Origin: Gemmatimonadaceae bacterium
GTDB taxonomy: Bacteria; Gemmatimonadota; Gemmatimonadetes; Gemmatimonadales; Gemmatimonadaceae
NCBI GenBank assembly: GCA_022843265.1
Contig: JALHNZ010000009.1
Coordinates: 1 to 64,000 of the forward strand
Direction: 5' to 3'
DNA: 64,000 nt
Part shown: positions 54,301-62,721 of the stretch, one piece after another
How positions within the stretch are numbered: position 1 is the first letter of the stretch
How the letters are laid out: each line of letters begins with the position of its first letter
The notes under the pieces: model-generated
What the model saw: only the letters and a program-made list of their open reading frames with translations
Told to the model about the DNA's origin: nothing
The model's database searches: none
Made by a program: the position numbers and the translations under genes

Positions 54301-56883
54301 ATTGAACGCATGAACAAGCCGTGCATTGCGGCGATCAATGGTGTGGCCCTCGGCGGCGGTATGGAGTTTGCCCTGGCCTGTCACGTTCGCATCGCGGAGC
54401 AGAAGGCGCTGTTCGGACAGCCAGAGATTCGATTGAACCTGCTCCCCGGGTACGGCGGCACGCAGCGGCTCACGCGCCTGCTGGCTGATCGCGATGGCAT
54501 GGAGGGCGTGGTGCAGGCCGTGGAAATGCTCGTCGGCGGGCGCACCATTACCGCGGGTGAGGCACTAGGTATTGGTGTGGTAGATGAAGTGGTGAGCGAT
54601 GCGCAGGACGTTGTGGCGCATGCCTCAGCCCTCGTGCGCGACTACATCGCCGACCGTGAACACAGCAAGCTCGGCAAGACATTCCGACATGTGCGCGATC
54701 GTCGCGACGCGTGGGAAAAGCCCGGTGCGCTCGATCTGCAACAGGCATTTGCCTTGCCTCCAGTGGTGCGCTTGTTGGAGCAAGCCGAGCGTGTCGGTCG
54801 TGCGACCCACGCGGCGCGCGTGCTTGATGCGGTTGAAACGGGATGGCGAGAAGGTTTGCTCGCCGGTCTCGCGCATGAAGCACAGCTCTTTGCATCCGCG
54901 GTCGTAGACCCCGAGGCGGGCAAGGCAGGTATTCGCGCCTTCTTCGATCGCGCCAGTGCGCCGCTGCCCGTTCGGCGCGGCGCGATCGTTGATGCGGACC
55001 GCGAAGCCGATCTTGCAGCGCGTGGCGAGCTGCTTCCCGTGGGTGCACCGTTCTTCCCGGGACTCACCGCCATTCCGTCGTGGCAGTATGGCCTTGGTGT
55101 CATCAAGGATCCGGATACCGGTGCATCGCGTCACGGTGAACCCGCACAGGTCGAGCAGCAGGTTGTGGTGCCGGTGGAAACACCGGGCCCCAACGACGTA
55201 CTGCTTTATGTGCTCGCGTCTGAAGTGAACTTTAATGACATCTGGGCGATCACGGGCATCCCCGTTTCGCCGTTTGATTCGCACGATCGCGATGTGCAGG
55301 TCACCGGGTCCGGTGGTGTTGGTCTGGTGGTGTCCATCGGCGATGCGGTCAAGTCTGATGGTCGTGTGCGTGTTGGCGATCTCGTCACGATCTACTCGGG
55401 GCAGAGCAGCTTGCTGTCGCCGCTCGCGGGCCGCGATCCCATGTCGGCTGATTTTCGAATTCAGGGCTACGAAACCTTTGAGGGCAGTCATCAGCAATTC
55501 TTGCTGGTGCAAGCGCCACAGTGTCATCCGCTCCCACCAGACGTTACACTCGAAGCGGCGGGCTCGTACATTCTGAATCTCGGCACGATTGTACGCGCAC
55601 TCTTTACCACGCTGCAGATTACGGGCGGCCGCACCATGTTCGTGGAGGGTGCAGCGACGGGCACGGGTCTCGAAGCGCTCAAGACGGCGGTTGCGCACGG
55701 TGTGAAGGTTACCGGTCTTGTGTCGAGCGACGAGCGCGCGCAAACGGTCAGGTCGTTCGGCGCAACAGGCGCCATCAATCGTCGTAGCGCGGGGATTGCG
55801 GACTGCTTCACGATGGTGCCGGGTGACGCCGCCGCCATCGCGACGTGGGAAGCCGAGGGACAGCCACTGCTCGATGCGTTTCGCGCTCAGCACGAGGGCA
55901 AACTCGCGGACTACGTGGTGTCACACGCAGGTGAACAGTCGTTCCCCCGAAGCGTACAGCTGCTCGCCGAGGGTGGATCACTCGCGTTCTACGGTGCGTC
56001 CACCGGCTACCACTTCACGTTCGCCGGAAAGCCAGGTGCGGTGAATGTGAACACGATGTACGAACGAGCTGGCCTGGTTGCCGGTGAAGCCGTGCTTGTG
56101 TACTACGGTCCTGGCCTCGCGGCCGACGCCCTCGTTGATGCTGTCGGCATTGAAGCCATTGAGGCGGCTGCCGCACGACGCGCGCGTATCGCGGTGGTGT
56201 GTTACACAGACGCGCAGCGCGAGTTCGTACGCTCGCTCGGCTTTGGCGATCAACTCGCGGGCGTTGTCGCGCTCGATGAGCTGCGTCGACGCGCGAGTAT
56301 GGAGTTCGATTGGCCCAGCACCATGCCGCCGCTACCCGACGTACGCCGTGATCCCATGGCTTTCAAGGAGGCCGTGCGCGCATTTCAGGAGCGCACGATC
56401 AAGCCGCTCGGACAGGCGGTGGGCAAGTTGCTGCGTTCCTCCGACAATCCACGCGGTGCGCCCGACCTGATCTTTGAGCGCGCCGCGCACGACGCGCTCG
56501 CCGCGTCGACCGCACTGGTGCAGCCGTTCAGCGGACGCATCGTGTATGCGGAAGACATGCAGCACAAGCGCTACAGCTTCTACGCCCCGCAAGTCTGGAT
56601 GCGTCAACGACGCATTCTTCTTCCCACGTGCAGCATTCTCGGCACTCATCTCTGCAACGCCTACGAGGTTGTCCGCATGAATCAGATGCTCGCCGCTGGT
56701 CAGTTGGATGTCACGGCCCCAACCGTGGTCCCGTGGAACGACTTGCCGGAAGCGCATCAGGCCATGTGGGAGAATCGCCACGCTGGTGCCACCTACGTGG
56801 TGAATCACGCGCTGCCCGCAACGGGATTGCGTTCACGCGATGAACTGTACGAAGCGTGGGCTTCGGGGAGCAGCAACGTATGA
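51400..56883 (+). CDS. pcs: Propionyl-CoA synthase (trifunctional 3-hydroxypropionate to propionyl-CoA)
   Basis: 1827 aa fusion converting 3-hydroxypropionate to propionyl-CoA (ATP, CoA and NADPH used). Domains in order: an acyl-CoA synthetase (about 1-850) with YTSGSTGKPKGVVHVHGG near 431, YWATEHGG and RSGKYVRRLL holding the catalytic Lys near 814; an enoyl-CoA hydratase (about 880-1130) with AAINGVALGGGMEFALACH and FGQPEIRLNLLPGYGGTQR; and an MDR-type enoyl-CoA reductase (about 1245-1827) with SEVNFNDIWAITGIPVS and the NADP site VEGAATGTGLEALK. It matches Chloroflexus Pcs collinearly as I recall that sequence. GTG start; overlaps mcr by 4 bp. Confidence 0.95.
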   Translation: MATGETIGLAAVAPPEPQRNALRSRDDWNAARAACEADPGRYHGDIAAHTLHWFDASLGDHGAWITHDEITGAWAGWDAQTLQPLAPTRDAAWRPWKRAFNDDHAPWYRWFEGALTNAGFNEVDRHVLAGHGAEPAFLVEGDRWDQSRDNGRGAPVVSYPISRKGLLVDVAKAALALRTLGLKTGDRIALNLPNIPQQIAWTEAAKRLGILYTPVFGGFSDKTLADRIHDAGARVVITADGGWRNAQIIPFKAAYTDPALDQYIAADRAVHVVREALGALSLDSAQVELITRSAAEAVSGEITVERRDAMRGVGRALLSLTESGALDASDASRVRTAVARALVDAGSSVERVVVVKYTAQADVPWRAGRDVWEDELLGPASTALIEAARAFGHDVSTEAELRELPDIELVRVVWSLVPPVPVDSEFPLFFIYTSGSTGKPKGVVHVHGGWTAGVAHTMRIAFDAQPGDVMYVVADPGWITGQSYMISAALTTRTTSVLAEGAPVFPSAGRFASIIERYNVRIFKAGVTFLKAVMQDPQNAEDVRRYNVSSLRVATFCAEPTSPTVQEFGMSLLTPWYINSYWATEHGGIVWTHFFGNGDFPLRADAHTYPLPWVMGDVWLADGAPDADGRFAPRVADEGEKGEVVITAPYPYLARTIWGDVSSFKVEGYGVSSQWRGDIDRYRSTYWSRWQGRWAYTQGDFAVRYPDGGFSLHGRSDDVINVSGHRMGTEEIEGAILRDKQLNADSPIGNVIVVGAPHREKGLTPLAFVTIAPGRRLTADDRRRLIELVRQEKGAVAVPEDFLEVPAFPETRSGKYVRRLLRALVEDQPQGDLSTLRNPECVPALQRVIGEWKARQRIRESQRILEHGRYFRVQYHTVAQANGEAVRMALVTVTNAPVNALNERALDELVTVVEHLSRRSDVAAVIFTGEGTSSFVAGADIRQLLEDVHTVEEAVTLPNVAHLAFRTIERMNKPCIAAINGVALGGGMEFALACHVRIAEQKALFGQPEIRLNLLPGYGGTQRLTRLLADRDGMEGVVQAVEMLVGGRTITAGEALGIGVVDEVVSDAQDVVAHASALVRDYIADREHSKLGKTFRHVRDRRDAWEKPGALDLQQAFALPPVVRLLEQAERVGRATHAARVLDAVETGWREGLLAGLAHEAQLFASAVVDPEAGKAGIRAFFDRASAPLPVRRGAIVDADREADLAARGELLPVGAPFFPGLTAIPSWQYGLGVIKDPDTGASRHGEPAQVEQQVVVPVETPGPNDVLLYVLASEVNFNDIWAITGIPVSPFDSHDRDVQVTGSGGVGLVVSIGDAVKSDGRVRVGDLVTIYSGQSSLLSPLAGRDPMSADFRIQGYETFEGSHQQFLLVQAPQCHPLPPDVTLEAAGSYILNLGTIVRALFTTLQITGGRTMFVEGAATGTGLEALKTAVAHGVKVTGLVSSDERAQTVRSFGATGAINRRSAGIADCFTMVPGDAAAIATWEAEGQPLLDAFRAQHEGKLADYVVSHAGEQSFPRSVQLLAEGGSLAFYGASTGYHFTFAGKPGAVNVNTMYERAGLVAGEAVLVYYGPGLAADALVDAVGIEAIEAAAARRARIAVVCYTDAQREFVRSLGFGDQLAGVVALDELRRRASMEFDWPSTMPPLPDVRRDPMAFKEAVRAFQERTIKPLGQAVGKLLRSSDNPRGAPDLIFERAAHDALAASTALVQPFSGRIVYAEDMQHKRYSFYAPQVWMRQRRILLPTCSILGTHLCNAYEVVRMNQMLAAGQLDVTAPTVVPWNDLPEAHQAMWENRHAGATYVVNHALPATGLRSRDELYEAWASGSSNV

Positions 56884-59800
56884 GCGAGACAACACCAGGC
56901 ACCGCGGATCGCCGTCGCGCCCCTCGCGGCAGACTCGCAGGCAAGGTCGTGCTGCTCACCGGTGCGGCCGGCAACATTGGCACGCAAATCTCCAGACAGC
57001 TGCTGCGCGAAGGCGCAACTTTGGTGATGAGCGGGCGGGATCAGGCGCGACTCGACACTGCCAAAGCGGCTCTGCGTGAAGAGCTGCACGTACCGGCGTC
57101 ACGCATACTCACCGTGGTGATGGATGGCGCGGAGCCGGGTCAGGTGCGTGTCGGAGTGGAGCAGGTGATGGCGAAGGCCGGTCGTATTGACGTGCTGGTG
57201 AACAATGCCGGATCTGCGGGCCCGAAGTGCCGTTTGCATGATGTGCCATTCACCGCTGGCGAATTGGAAGCGCTCGCGGAAGTGGGTGTGCATGAAAAGG
57301 AGACAGTGAGCGCGGCCGCACGAAATTTGTTCGGCATTGCGTGGAATCTTGTGCGCGCCTGCGTACCGCACATGAAGGCCGGCAGTACCATCATTAACGT
57401 CTCCACCATTTTCTCCCGCACGCAGTACTACGGTCGCTCCGCGTACGTAGTGCCGAAGGCAGCGCTGAATAGCTTCTCCAAGCAGCTCGCTGCGGAAATC
57501 GGGCCGCTCGGCATTCGTGTAAACACAGTGTTTCCCGGCCCGATTCGTTCGGAGCGTATTCGGACGGTGTTTTCGGCCATGGACAAGCTGCGTCATGTCG
57601 ATGACGGTACAACCGCGAAAGAAAACTTTGACCTGATGACGCTTGCGCGCTCAGTAGACGGCGCGCCTCCGGAGCGCACGTTCCCGAGTGTCGAAGACGT
57701 GGCCAACACCATTGTATTCCTGTCGACCGATGAATCGGCGGCGTACAACGGTCACAACTTTGAGGTCACACATGGAATGCGCGTCCGTCAGGAATCGCGC
57801 AGTACATGGGTATCGCGTCCTGAACTGCGCACCGTCGACGGTACGGGAGTGCGCGTATTGCTGGCCGCAGGTGATCAGGTCAAGGACGCGTTGACCGTGG
57901 CCCGTGTACACGCCGGCTGTGGCGCGGAAGTCGTACTGGGTCTCGGCTCCGAAGAAGGTGTGCAGGCGGCGCAGGAAGCGCTCGGCGCCAGTCCCGGTGA
58001 CGAACGCATTCGCCCCGTGTTGCTCGATCGGATGCGTCCGGACACCGTGGACAGCCTGTTCGAGTCCTTGCGACATGAAGATGCGATCGTGCACGGTGCG
58101 ATCATCATGCCGGCGTTCGGCGCGTGGCGTTTCCGTGGTCGATTCACCGATGCATCAGACAGCGACGTGTCAACATTCATCGATGGCGAAATCGCGGGTA
58201 CCATGTTGCTGGCGCGAGCGCTCACCGTGTTCTGGAAAGATGTGGAGCACGAACTGAGCATGCCGCCGAGCATTGCGTTTGTCACCAATGGTGATGACGG
58301 TGCCGGCAACAACTACGCCGATGTCTTGCGAGCCGCCACTGAAGAGTTGTGCCGCGTGTGGCGCGATGAGACCGAGGTACAGCAGGCCTCCGGAGAGCGT
58401 CGATTCGAAGAATGGTCCAACCAGATCATTCGCTGGGGAAATCGCGAGCCGGAAGAGGTGCCGTTTGCGGCCGGGCAATCTGCGCGTTTGCTGTACACGC
58501 GTCGTCGTATTCGACAGGTAAACCTGTACCTGCCGCTTTCCATCGTGCGCGCGACCGGCTCACGTCGCTCCTCGTTTGGCTGGATGGAGAACGTGATGGG
58601 CTTGCACCTGGGTAAGGTTGCGCTCATCACCGGCGGTTCTGCAGGTATCGGCGGACAGCTGGCGCGACTGCTCGCCATCGGCGGCGCGCGTGTCATGCTC
58701 GTCGCGCGTCGAGCTGACCAGCTGAAAGAAATGCGCGACAGCATTGTCACGGAGCTGGAAGACATCGGGTACTACGACGCGCCAGATCGTGTGCAATGTG
58801 TGGCTGATGTGGATGTCGCTGATGAAGCGAGTCTCCGCCGAGCGGTAGACGAAACGCTCGCTGCCTATGGTCGCGTTGACTACTTGATAAACAACGCGGG
58901 CGTTGCCGGCGCGGAGCAGATGGTCGTGGACATGGATGTCGAGACATGGCGCAATACGCTCAACGCCAACCTTGTCTCGAACTATTCATTGATCGAAAAA
59001 ATCGTCCCGATCATGAAGAAGCAGGGTAGTGGATACATCCTGAATGTGTCGTCGTACTTTGGCGGTGAAAAGTACATTGCTGTGCCGTATCCCAATCGTG
59101 CCGACTACGCGGTGTCCAAGGCCGGTCAGCGTGCACTCACGGAAAACCTCGCCCGTTTTGTTGGGCCGGAGATTCAGGTCAACGCAATTGCCCCCGGTCC
59201 TGTTGACGGTGATCGACTGCGCGGTGTTGGAGGTAAACCCGGCCTGTTCGAGCGCCGCGGCAAGCTGATTCTTGAGAATCGCCGACTGAACTCGGTGTAC
59301 AAAGCCGTCATCGACGCGCTGCGCGCCGGTGCGCAGGTCGCAGACCTGCTGGCGCTGTTGCAGGGCAATGATGTCGACGCCATCGCAACCGACGAGAAGG
59401 CACCGGCGGCGTTGCGAAAGCTCGCAGACAGTATCCGCGCGGAATCGCTCGCGGCCGATACAGAAGCCAGCTCGGGTCGTTTCCTGATGACGAGAAGTAT
59501 CGCCCAGCGCCTCGTGGCGCGCCTGCGCCTTGGTGGACGTTTTCTCTCACTGCCTCAGGACGCGCCGCAGTACGACGACGCCTGGTTGCTCGCCATTCCG
59601 GATGCAGTCGAACCCTTTATTGATCGTGATCAGATCAAGCGTGAAGCGAGCAAGATCGGCAAGGGTGTGCTGAGCATGTTGCACCTGCGCAATATGCCGG
59701 GCGAGCTCGAAGTGGCACTGGCCACGGTGTATTTCCTCGCGGACCGTGCCGTGTCGGGCGAAACGTTCCAGCCATCAGGCGGCCTGCATCAGGAGCGCAC

Positions 59801-60578
59801 CATCACGGAGCGCGAGCTGTTCGGTCGTGCGAAGCCGGAGCGCATTGCGCGTATGGCGCAGCAGACGATCTGGCTTGTTGGCGACTATCTGTATCCCCAC
59901 CTTGCGCGTGCCGCGCGACTCGCGCTCGAGTACAGTCACGTGGGACGCATCATGTTGCTGACGCGCACGGCCGAGGCTGCGGCGCAAACGCAGGACTTGC
60001 TGCGCATTGTGCTTGGTAACGAGCGTGTGCACAGCATCGTGGTTGGTGACGATCTCGACGCGGGAATGGACGAGGCACTGCGTGTTGGTGGGCAACCGGC
60101 CGCGGTGGTGTCCACACCGTTCGAGCCGCTACCGCGCGAGCTCTTCAACGCGGATGGTTCGGCTGCGCTCGATGCGGCGGGCTTCGCATCACTTGTGGAA
60201 GAACACCTCACCCATCACTTCCGTGTCGCGCGCAAGGTGTCACTGTTTGACGACGTGCGACTGGTTCTGGTGTCTCCGGACGTACCAGTACACCCCACGC
60301 ACGCCGAGTTCGCGCTCGCAAACTTTGTCAAGACCACGTTGCACGCCCTCACCGCCACGCTCGGCGTGGAGAATGAGCGTCTCGTGCATAACGTGCCCGT
60401 CAATCAGATCAACCTCACGCGTCGCGTGCGCTCGGAAGAGCCGCGTGACGCCCGTGAGCAGGCGGAAGAACAGGAGCGTTTTGCCCACGCGGTGCTGCTC
60501 GCCAGCGCCCCGTTGCCGGATCAGGAAGACAGCCGGTACAGATCGCGTATTTACCGAGGCTTGGCCATCACCGTCTGA
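56880..60578 (+). CDS. mcr: Bifunctional malonyl-CoA reductase (tandem SDR)
   Basis: 1232 aa protein reducing malonyl-CoA to malonate semialdehyde and then 3-hydroxypropionate with two NADPH. The N-half has an SDR with VVLLTGAAGNIGTQ and Tyr-x3-Lys in SAYVVPKAAL near 188. The C-half has ALITGGSAGIGGQL near 580 and ADYAVSKAGQRAL near 742. Each half also contains a second, degenerate SDR-like segment. In the Chloroflexus enzyme the C-half reduces malonyl-CoA and the N-half the semialdehyde. The end, YRGLAITV, also matches. ATG 56880 overlaps pcs (ATGA); the track start 56856 is inside pcs. Confidence 0.95.
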   Translation: MSETTPGTADRRRAPRGRLAGKVVLLTGAAGNIGTQISRQLLREGATLVMSGRDQARLDTAKAALREELHVPASRILTVVMDGAEPGQVRVGVEQVMAKAGRIDVLVNNAGSAGPKCRLHDVPFTAGELEALAEVGVHEKETVSAAARNLFGIAWNLVRACVPHMKAGSTIINVSTIFSRTQYYGRSAYVVPKAALNSFSKQLAAEIGPLGIRVNTVFPGPIRSERIRTVFSAMDKLRHVDDGTTAKENFDLMTLARSVDGAPPERTFPSVEDVANTIVFLSTDESAAYNGHNFEVTHGMRVRQESRSTWVSRPELRTVDGTGVRVLLAAGDQVKDALTVARVHAGCGAEVVLGLGSEEGVQAAQEALGASPGDERIRPVLLDRMRPDTVDSLFESLRHEDAIVHGAIIMPAFGAWRFRGRFTDASDSDVSTFIDGEIAGTMLLARALTVFWKDVEHELSMPPSIAFVTNGDDGAGNNYADVLRAATEELCRVWRDETEVQQASGERRFEEWSNQIIRWGNREPEEVPFAAGQSARLLYTRRRIRQVNLYLPLSIVRATGSRRSSFGWMENVMGLHLGKVALITGGSAGIGGQLARLLAIGGARVMLVARRADQLKEMRDSIVTELEDIGYYDAPDRVQCVADVDVADEASLRRAVDETLAAYGRVDYLINNAGVAGAEQMVVDMDVETWRNTLNANLVSNYSLIEKIVPIMKKQGSGYILNVSSYFGGEKYIAVPYPNRADYAVSKAGQRALTENLARFVGPEIQVNAIAPGPVDGDRLRGVGGKPGLFERRGKLILENRRLNSVYKAVIDALRAGAQVADLLALLQGNDVDAIATDEKAPAALRKLADSIRAESLAADTEASSGRFLMTRSIAQRLVARLRLGGRFLSLPQDAPQYDDAWLLAIPDAVEPFIDRDQIKREASKIGKGVLSMLHLRNMPGELEVALATVYFLADRAVSGETFQPSGGLHQERTITERELFGRAKPERIARMAQQTIWLVGDYLYPHLARAARLALEYSHVGRIMLLTRTAEAAAQTQDLLRIVLGNERVHSIVVGDDLDAGMDEALRVGGQPAAVVSTPFEPLPRELFNADGSAALDAAGFASLVEEHLTHHFRVARKVSLFDDVRLVLVSPDVPVHPTHAEFALANFVKTTLHALTATLGVENERLVHNVPVNQINLTRRVRSEEPRDAREQAEEQERFAHAVLLASAPLPDQEDSRYRSRIYRGLAITV

Positions 60579-60640
60579 TGGGACAGACCACGTAGTTTTC
60601 GGGGCGTTGCAATGCGAGCGGAGTCATTACTTTTCGCCAC

Positions 60641-61636
60641 ATGACAGACGTCGTTGCACTCGCCACTGAATTGCTCTCCATTGACTCGTCCACCGGCCGC
60701 GAACGCGAGGCGGTGGACGTCGTTGGCCGCTGGCTCGTTGCCCGGGGGTGGAACGTCACCCTGCAGGAAGTCGAGCCCGGCCGCAGTAATGTCTGGGCCA
60801 CGCGTGCTGGAGGCGGGGTCACGCTCTCCACGCATCTTGATACGGTGCCACCGTACATCGCGCCGCGTCTCGACGATGGCCGACTGTACGGGCGCGGTGC
60901 ATGCGACGCCAAGGGGATCGCGGCCGCGATGCTGGTGGCTGCGCAGCAGCTCGTGGACTCGGGAGAGGAACGCGTGGACCTGCTGTTTGTGGTCGGTGAA
61001 GAGAAGGGCTCGCCGGGCGCTCGTGCGGCGAACCGCCTGCCAGCTACCAGCCGGTGGTTGGTGAATGGTGAGCCCACGGAAAGCAAACTCGCATCAGGTG
61101 CGAAAGGCGCGCAGCGCGTGATTGTGCGTGTGCGCGGACGTGAAGCGCACTCGGCGTATCCAGAGTTTGGTAGCAGTGCGCTTGATCCGTTGCTCGCGCT
61201 GCTCCCGCAGGTGCGCGATCTCCCGCTGCCGAGCGACGCCGTGCTTGGTATGACGACCAGCAACATCGGTGTGCTGCGCGCGGGGACCGAAGCGAATGTG
61301 ATTCCGGGACTCGCCGAAGCGGAAATCATGATTCGCCTGGTTGGTGACGTGGCACCAGTCAAGAAAGTGTTTGAAGAGTGGGCCAAAGGCCGCGCCGAGT
61401 TGGAGTGGGGCTCGTTCATTCCCGCGCAGCGCTTTCACACGATCGATGGCTTTGACGTCGCACCGGTCGCGTTTACCACGGACATTCCACTGCTCAGCCG
61501 CTGGGGCACACCGCTGCTGTTTGGTCCGGGTTCGATTCACGTTGCGCACACGCCCGACGAGCACATTGCCGTTACCGAACTGCGAGACGCGGTGTCGGCG
61601 TACGTGCGCATCGTGGAGGCATTGCTCGCGACATGA
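60641..61636 (+). CDS. M20-family metallopeptidase/deacylase (DapE/LysK-like)
   Basis: 331 aa zinc hydrolase. Metal and catalytic motifs: LSTHLDTVPPY (His, Asp), GRGACDAKG (bridging Asp), VVGEEKGSPGA (catalytic Glu-Glu) and a late SIHVAHTPDEH (His). The inserted dimerisation domain contains GREAHSAYPEFG. It overlaps asd by 4 bp (ATGA) and is followed by lysC, so it is probably a deacylase of lysine or diaminopimelate synthesis. The exact N-acyl substrate cannot be read from the sequence. A 62 bp gap separates it from mcr. Confidence 0.85.
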   Translation: MTDVVALATELLSIDSSTGREREAVDVVGRWLVARGWNVTLQEVEPGRSNVWATRAGGGVTLSTHLDTVPPYIAPRLDDGRLYGRGACDAKGIAAAMLVAAQQLVDSGEERVDLLFVVGEEKGSPGARAANRLPATSRWLVNGEPTESKLASGAKGAQRVIVRVRGREAHSAYPEFGSSALDPLLALLPQVRDLPLPSDAVLGMTTSNIGVLRAGTEANVIPGLAEAEIMIRLVGDVAPVKKVFEEWAKGRAELEWGSFIPAQRFHTIDGFDVAPVAFTTDIPLLSRWGTPLLFGPGSIHVAHTPDEHIAVTELRDAVSAYVRIVEALLAT

Positions 61637-62721
61637 ACACGCCTCACAAAATTCCGGTAGCAATCCTCGGTGCTACGGGCGCCGTCGGACAGGCGTTCAT
61701 TCGTCATCTTGCGGGACATCCGTGGTTTGAGATCGCAGAAGTCGCCGCGTCGGAGCGTTCGGCCGGGCGCCCGTATCGTGAGGCAGCGCGTTGGTTGGAA
61801 GGGGTGCTGCCGGATGATGTGGCTGCACTGACCGTGCAAGCATGCTCTCCCTCCCAGGTGACATCACCCATCGTTTTCTCGGCGCTCGATTCTGGCGTCG
61901 CGGGTGAGGTAGAGGCCGAGTTTGCGCGCGCTGGACGACTCGTGCTTTCCAATGCGAAGAACTATCGCATGGAAGCAGATGTACCGCTCGTGATTCCTGA
62001 AGTGAACGGTGACCATCTCGGCCTGCTGGCTACGCAGCAAGCGGTTCGTGGCTGGAGCGGCGCGATTGTCACCAATGCCAACTGCGCGGTGACGGTGATC
62101 GCCGCCGCGCTGGCACCGTTGCATGAGTTGTACACCGTGCAGAAAGTTGTCGCCGTCACCATGCAGGCGATTTCCGGTGCTGGGTATCCCGGCGTGCCGT
62201 CACTCGATATTCTCGGCAATGTCATTCCGTATATCGGCGATGAGGAGCCCAAGATCGAGACGGAACTTGGCAAGCTGCTCGGTCGCTTCACCGATGATCG
62301 CATCATCACCGCCCCGATTGCGGTCAGCGCCCATGCGAATCGTGTACCGGTCGAGCACGGGCACACCGTCTGCCTCACGGTCGGCTTTGAATCGGCACCC
62401 ACGGTTCATGAGGCAATGGAGGTGCTGCGCAACTGGCGCGGACACCCGTCGGTGCAGGGACTTCCGTCGGCTCCATTCCCCCCGATCGACGTGCGAGACG
62501 AACTCGATCGTCCGCAACCGCGCCGCGATGTCAACAATGGTCGTGGCATGACGATCACGGTTGGTCGTGTTCGCGAAGACGCCGTGATGGATCTGCGCAT
62601 GGTGGCGATGGCCCACAACGTGGTGCGTGGCGCGGCGGGTGGATCTGTGCTCAACGCTGAAATGTTGTTATCCACCGGTGTGCTGGATCGGGCAACCGGT
62701 GCCCTGCGAGTTGGTTCGTGA
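61633..62721 (+). CDS. asd: Aspartate-semialdehyde dehydrogenase (archaeal/fungal-type)
   Basis: Reduces aspartyl phosphate to aspartate semialdehyde, the branch point to lysine, threonine and methionine. 362 aa with VAILGATGAVGQAFIRHL (NADP fold), catalytic Cys in VTNANCAVTVIAAALAPL near 155, SGAGYPGVPSLDILGNVIPYIGDEEPKIETE and the His region SAHANRVPVEHGHT. This is the second ASADH class, found in archaea and fungi and in some bacteria. The archaeal malonyl-CoA reductases derive from this class, but linkage to lysC argues for a true ASADH. Overlaps both neighbours. Confidence 0.92.
   Translation: MNTPHKIPVAILGATGAVGQAFIRHLAGHPWFEIAEVAASERSAGRPYREAARWLEGVLPDDVAALTVQACSPSQVTSPIVFSALDSGVAGEVEAEFARAGRLVLSNAKNYRMEADVPLVIPEVNGDHLGLLATQQAVRGWSGAIVTNANCAVTVIAAALAPLHELYTVQKVVAVTMQAISGAGYPGVPSLDILGNVIPYIGDEEPKIETELGKLLGRFTDDRIITAPIAVSAHANRVPVEHGHTVCLTVGFESAPTVHEAMEVLRNWRGHPSVQGLPSAPFPPIDVRDELDRPQPRRDVNNGRGMTITVGRVREDAVMDLRMVAMAHNVVRGAAGGSVLNAEMLLSTGVLDRATGALRVGS

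Noticed and set aside
54625-55893. 422 aa minus-strand ORF inside pcs
   Set aside because: Arg/His-rich shadow translation of a strongly conserved plus-strand enzyme; no start signal or family pattern.
61633-62721. asd as an archaeal-type malonyl-CoA reductase
   Set aside because: It overlaps lysC and the M20 gene in a lysine operon, and a dedicated SDR-type malonyl-CoA reductase is already adjacent.
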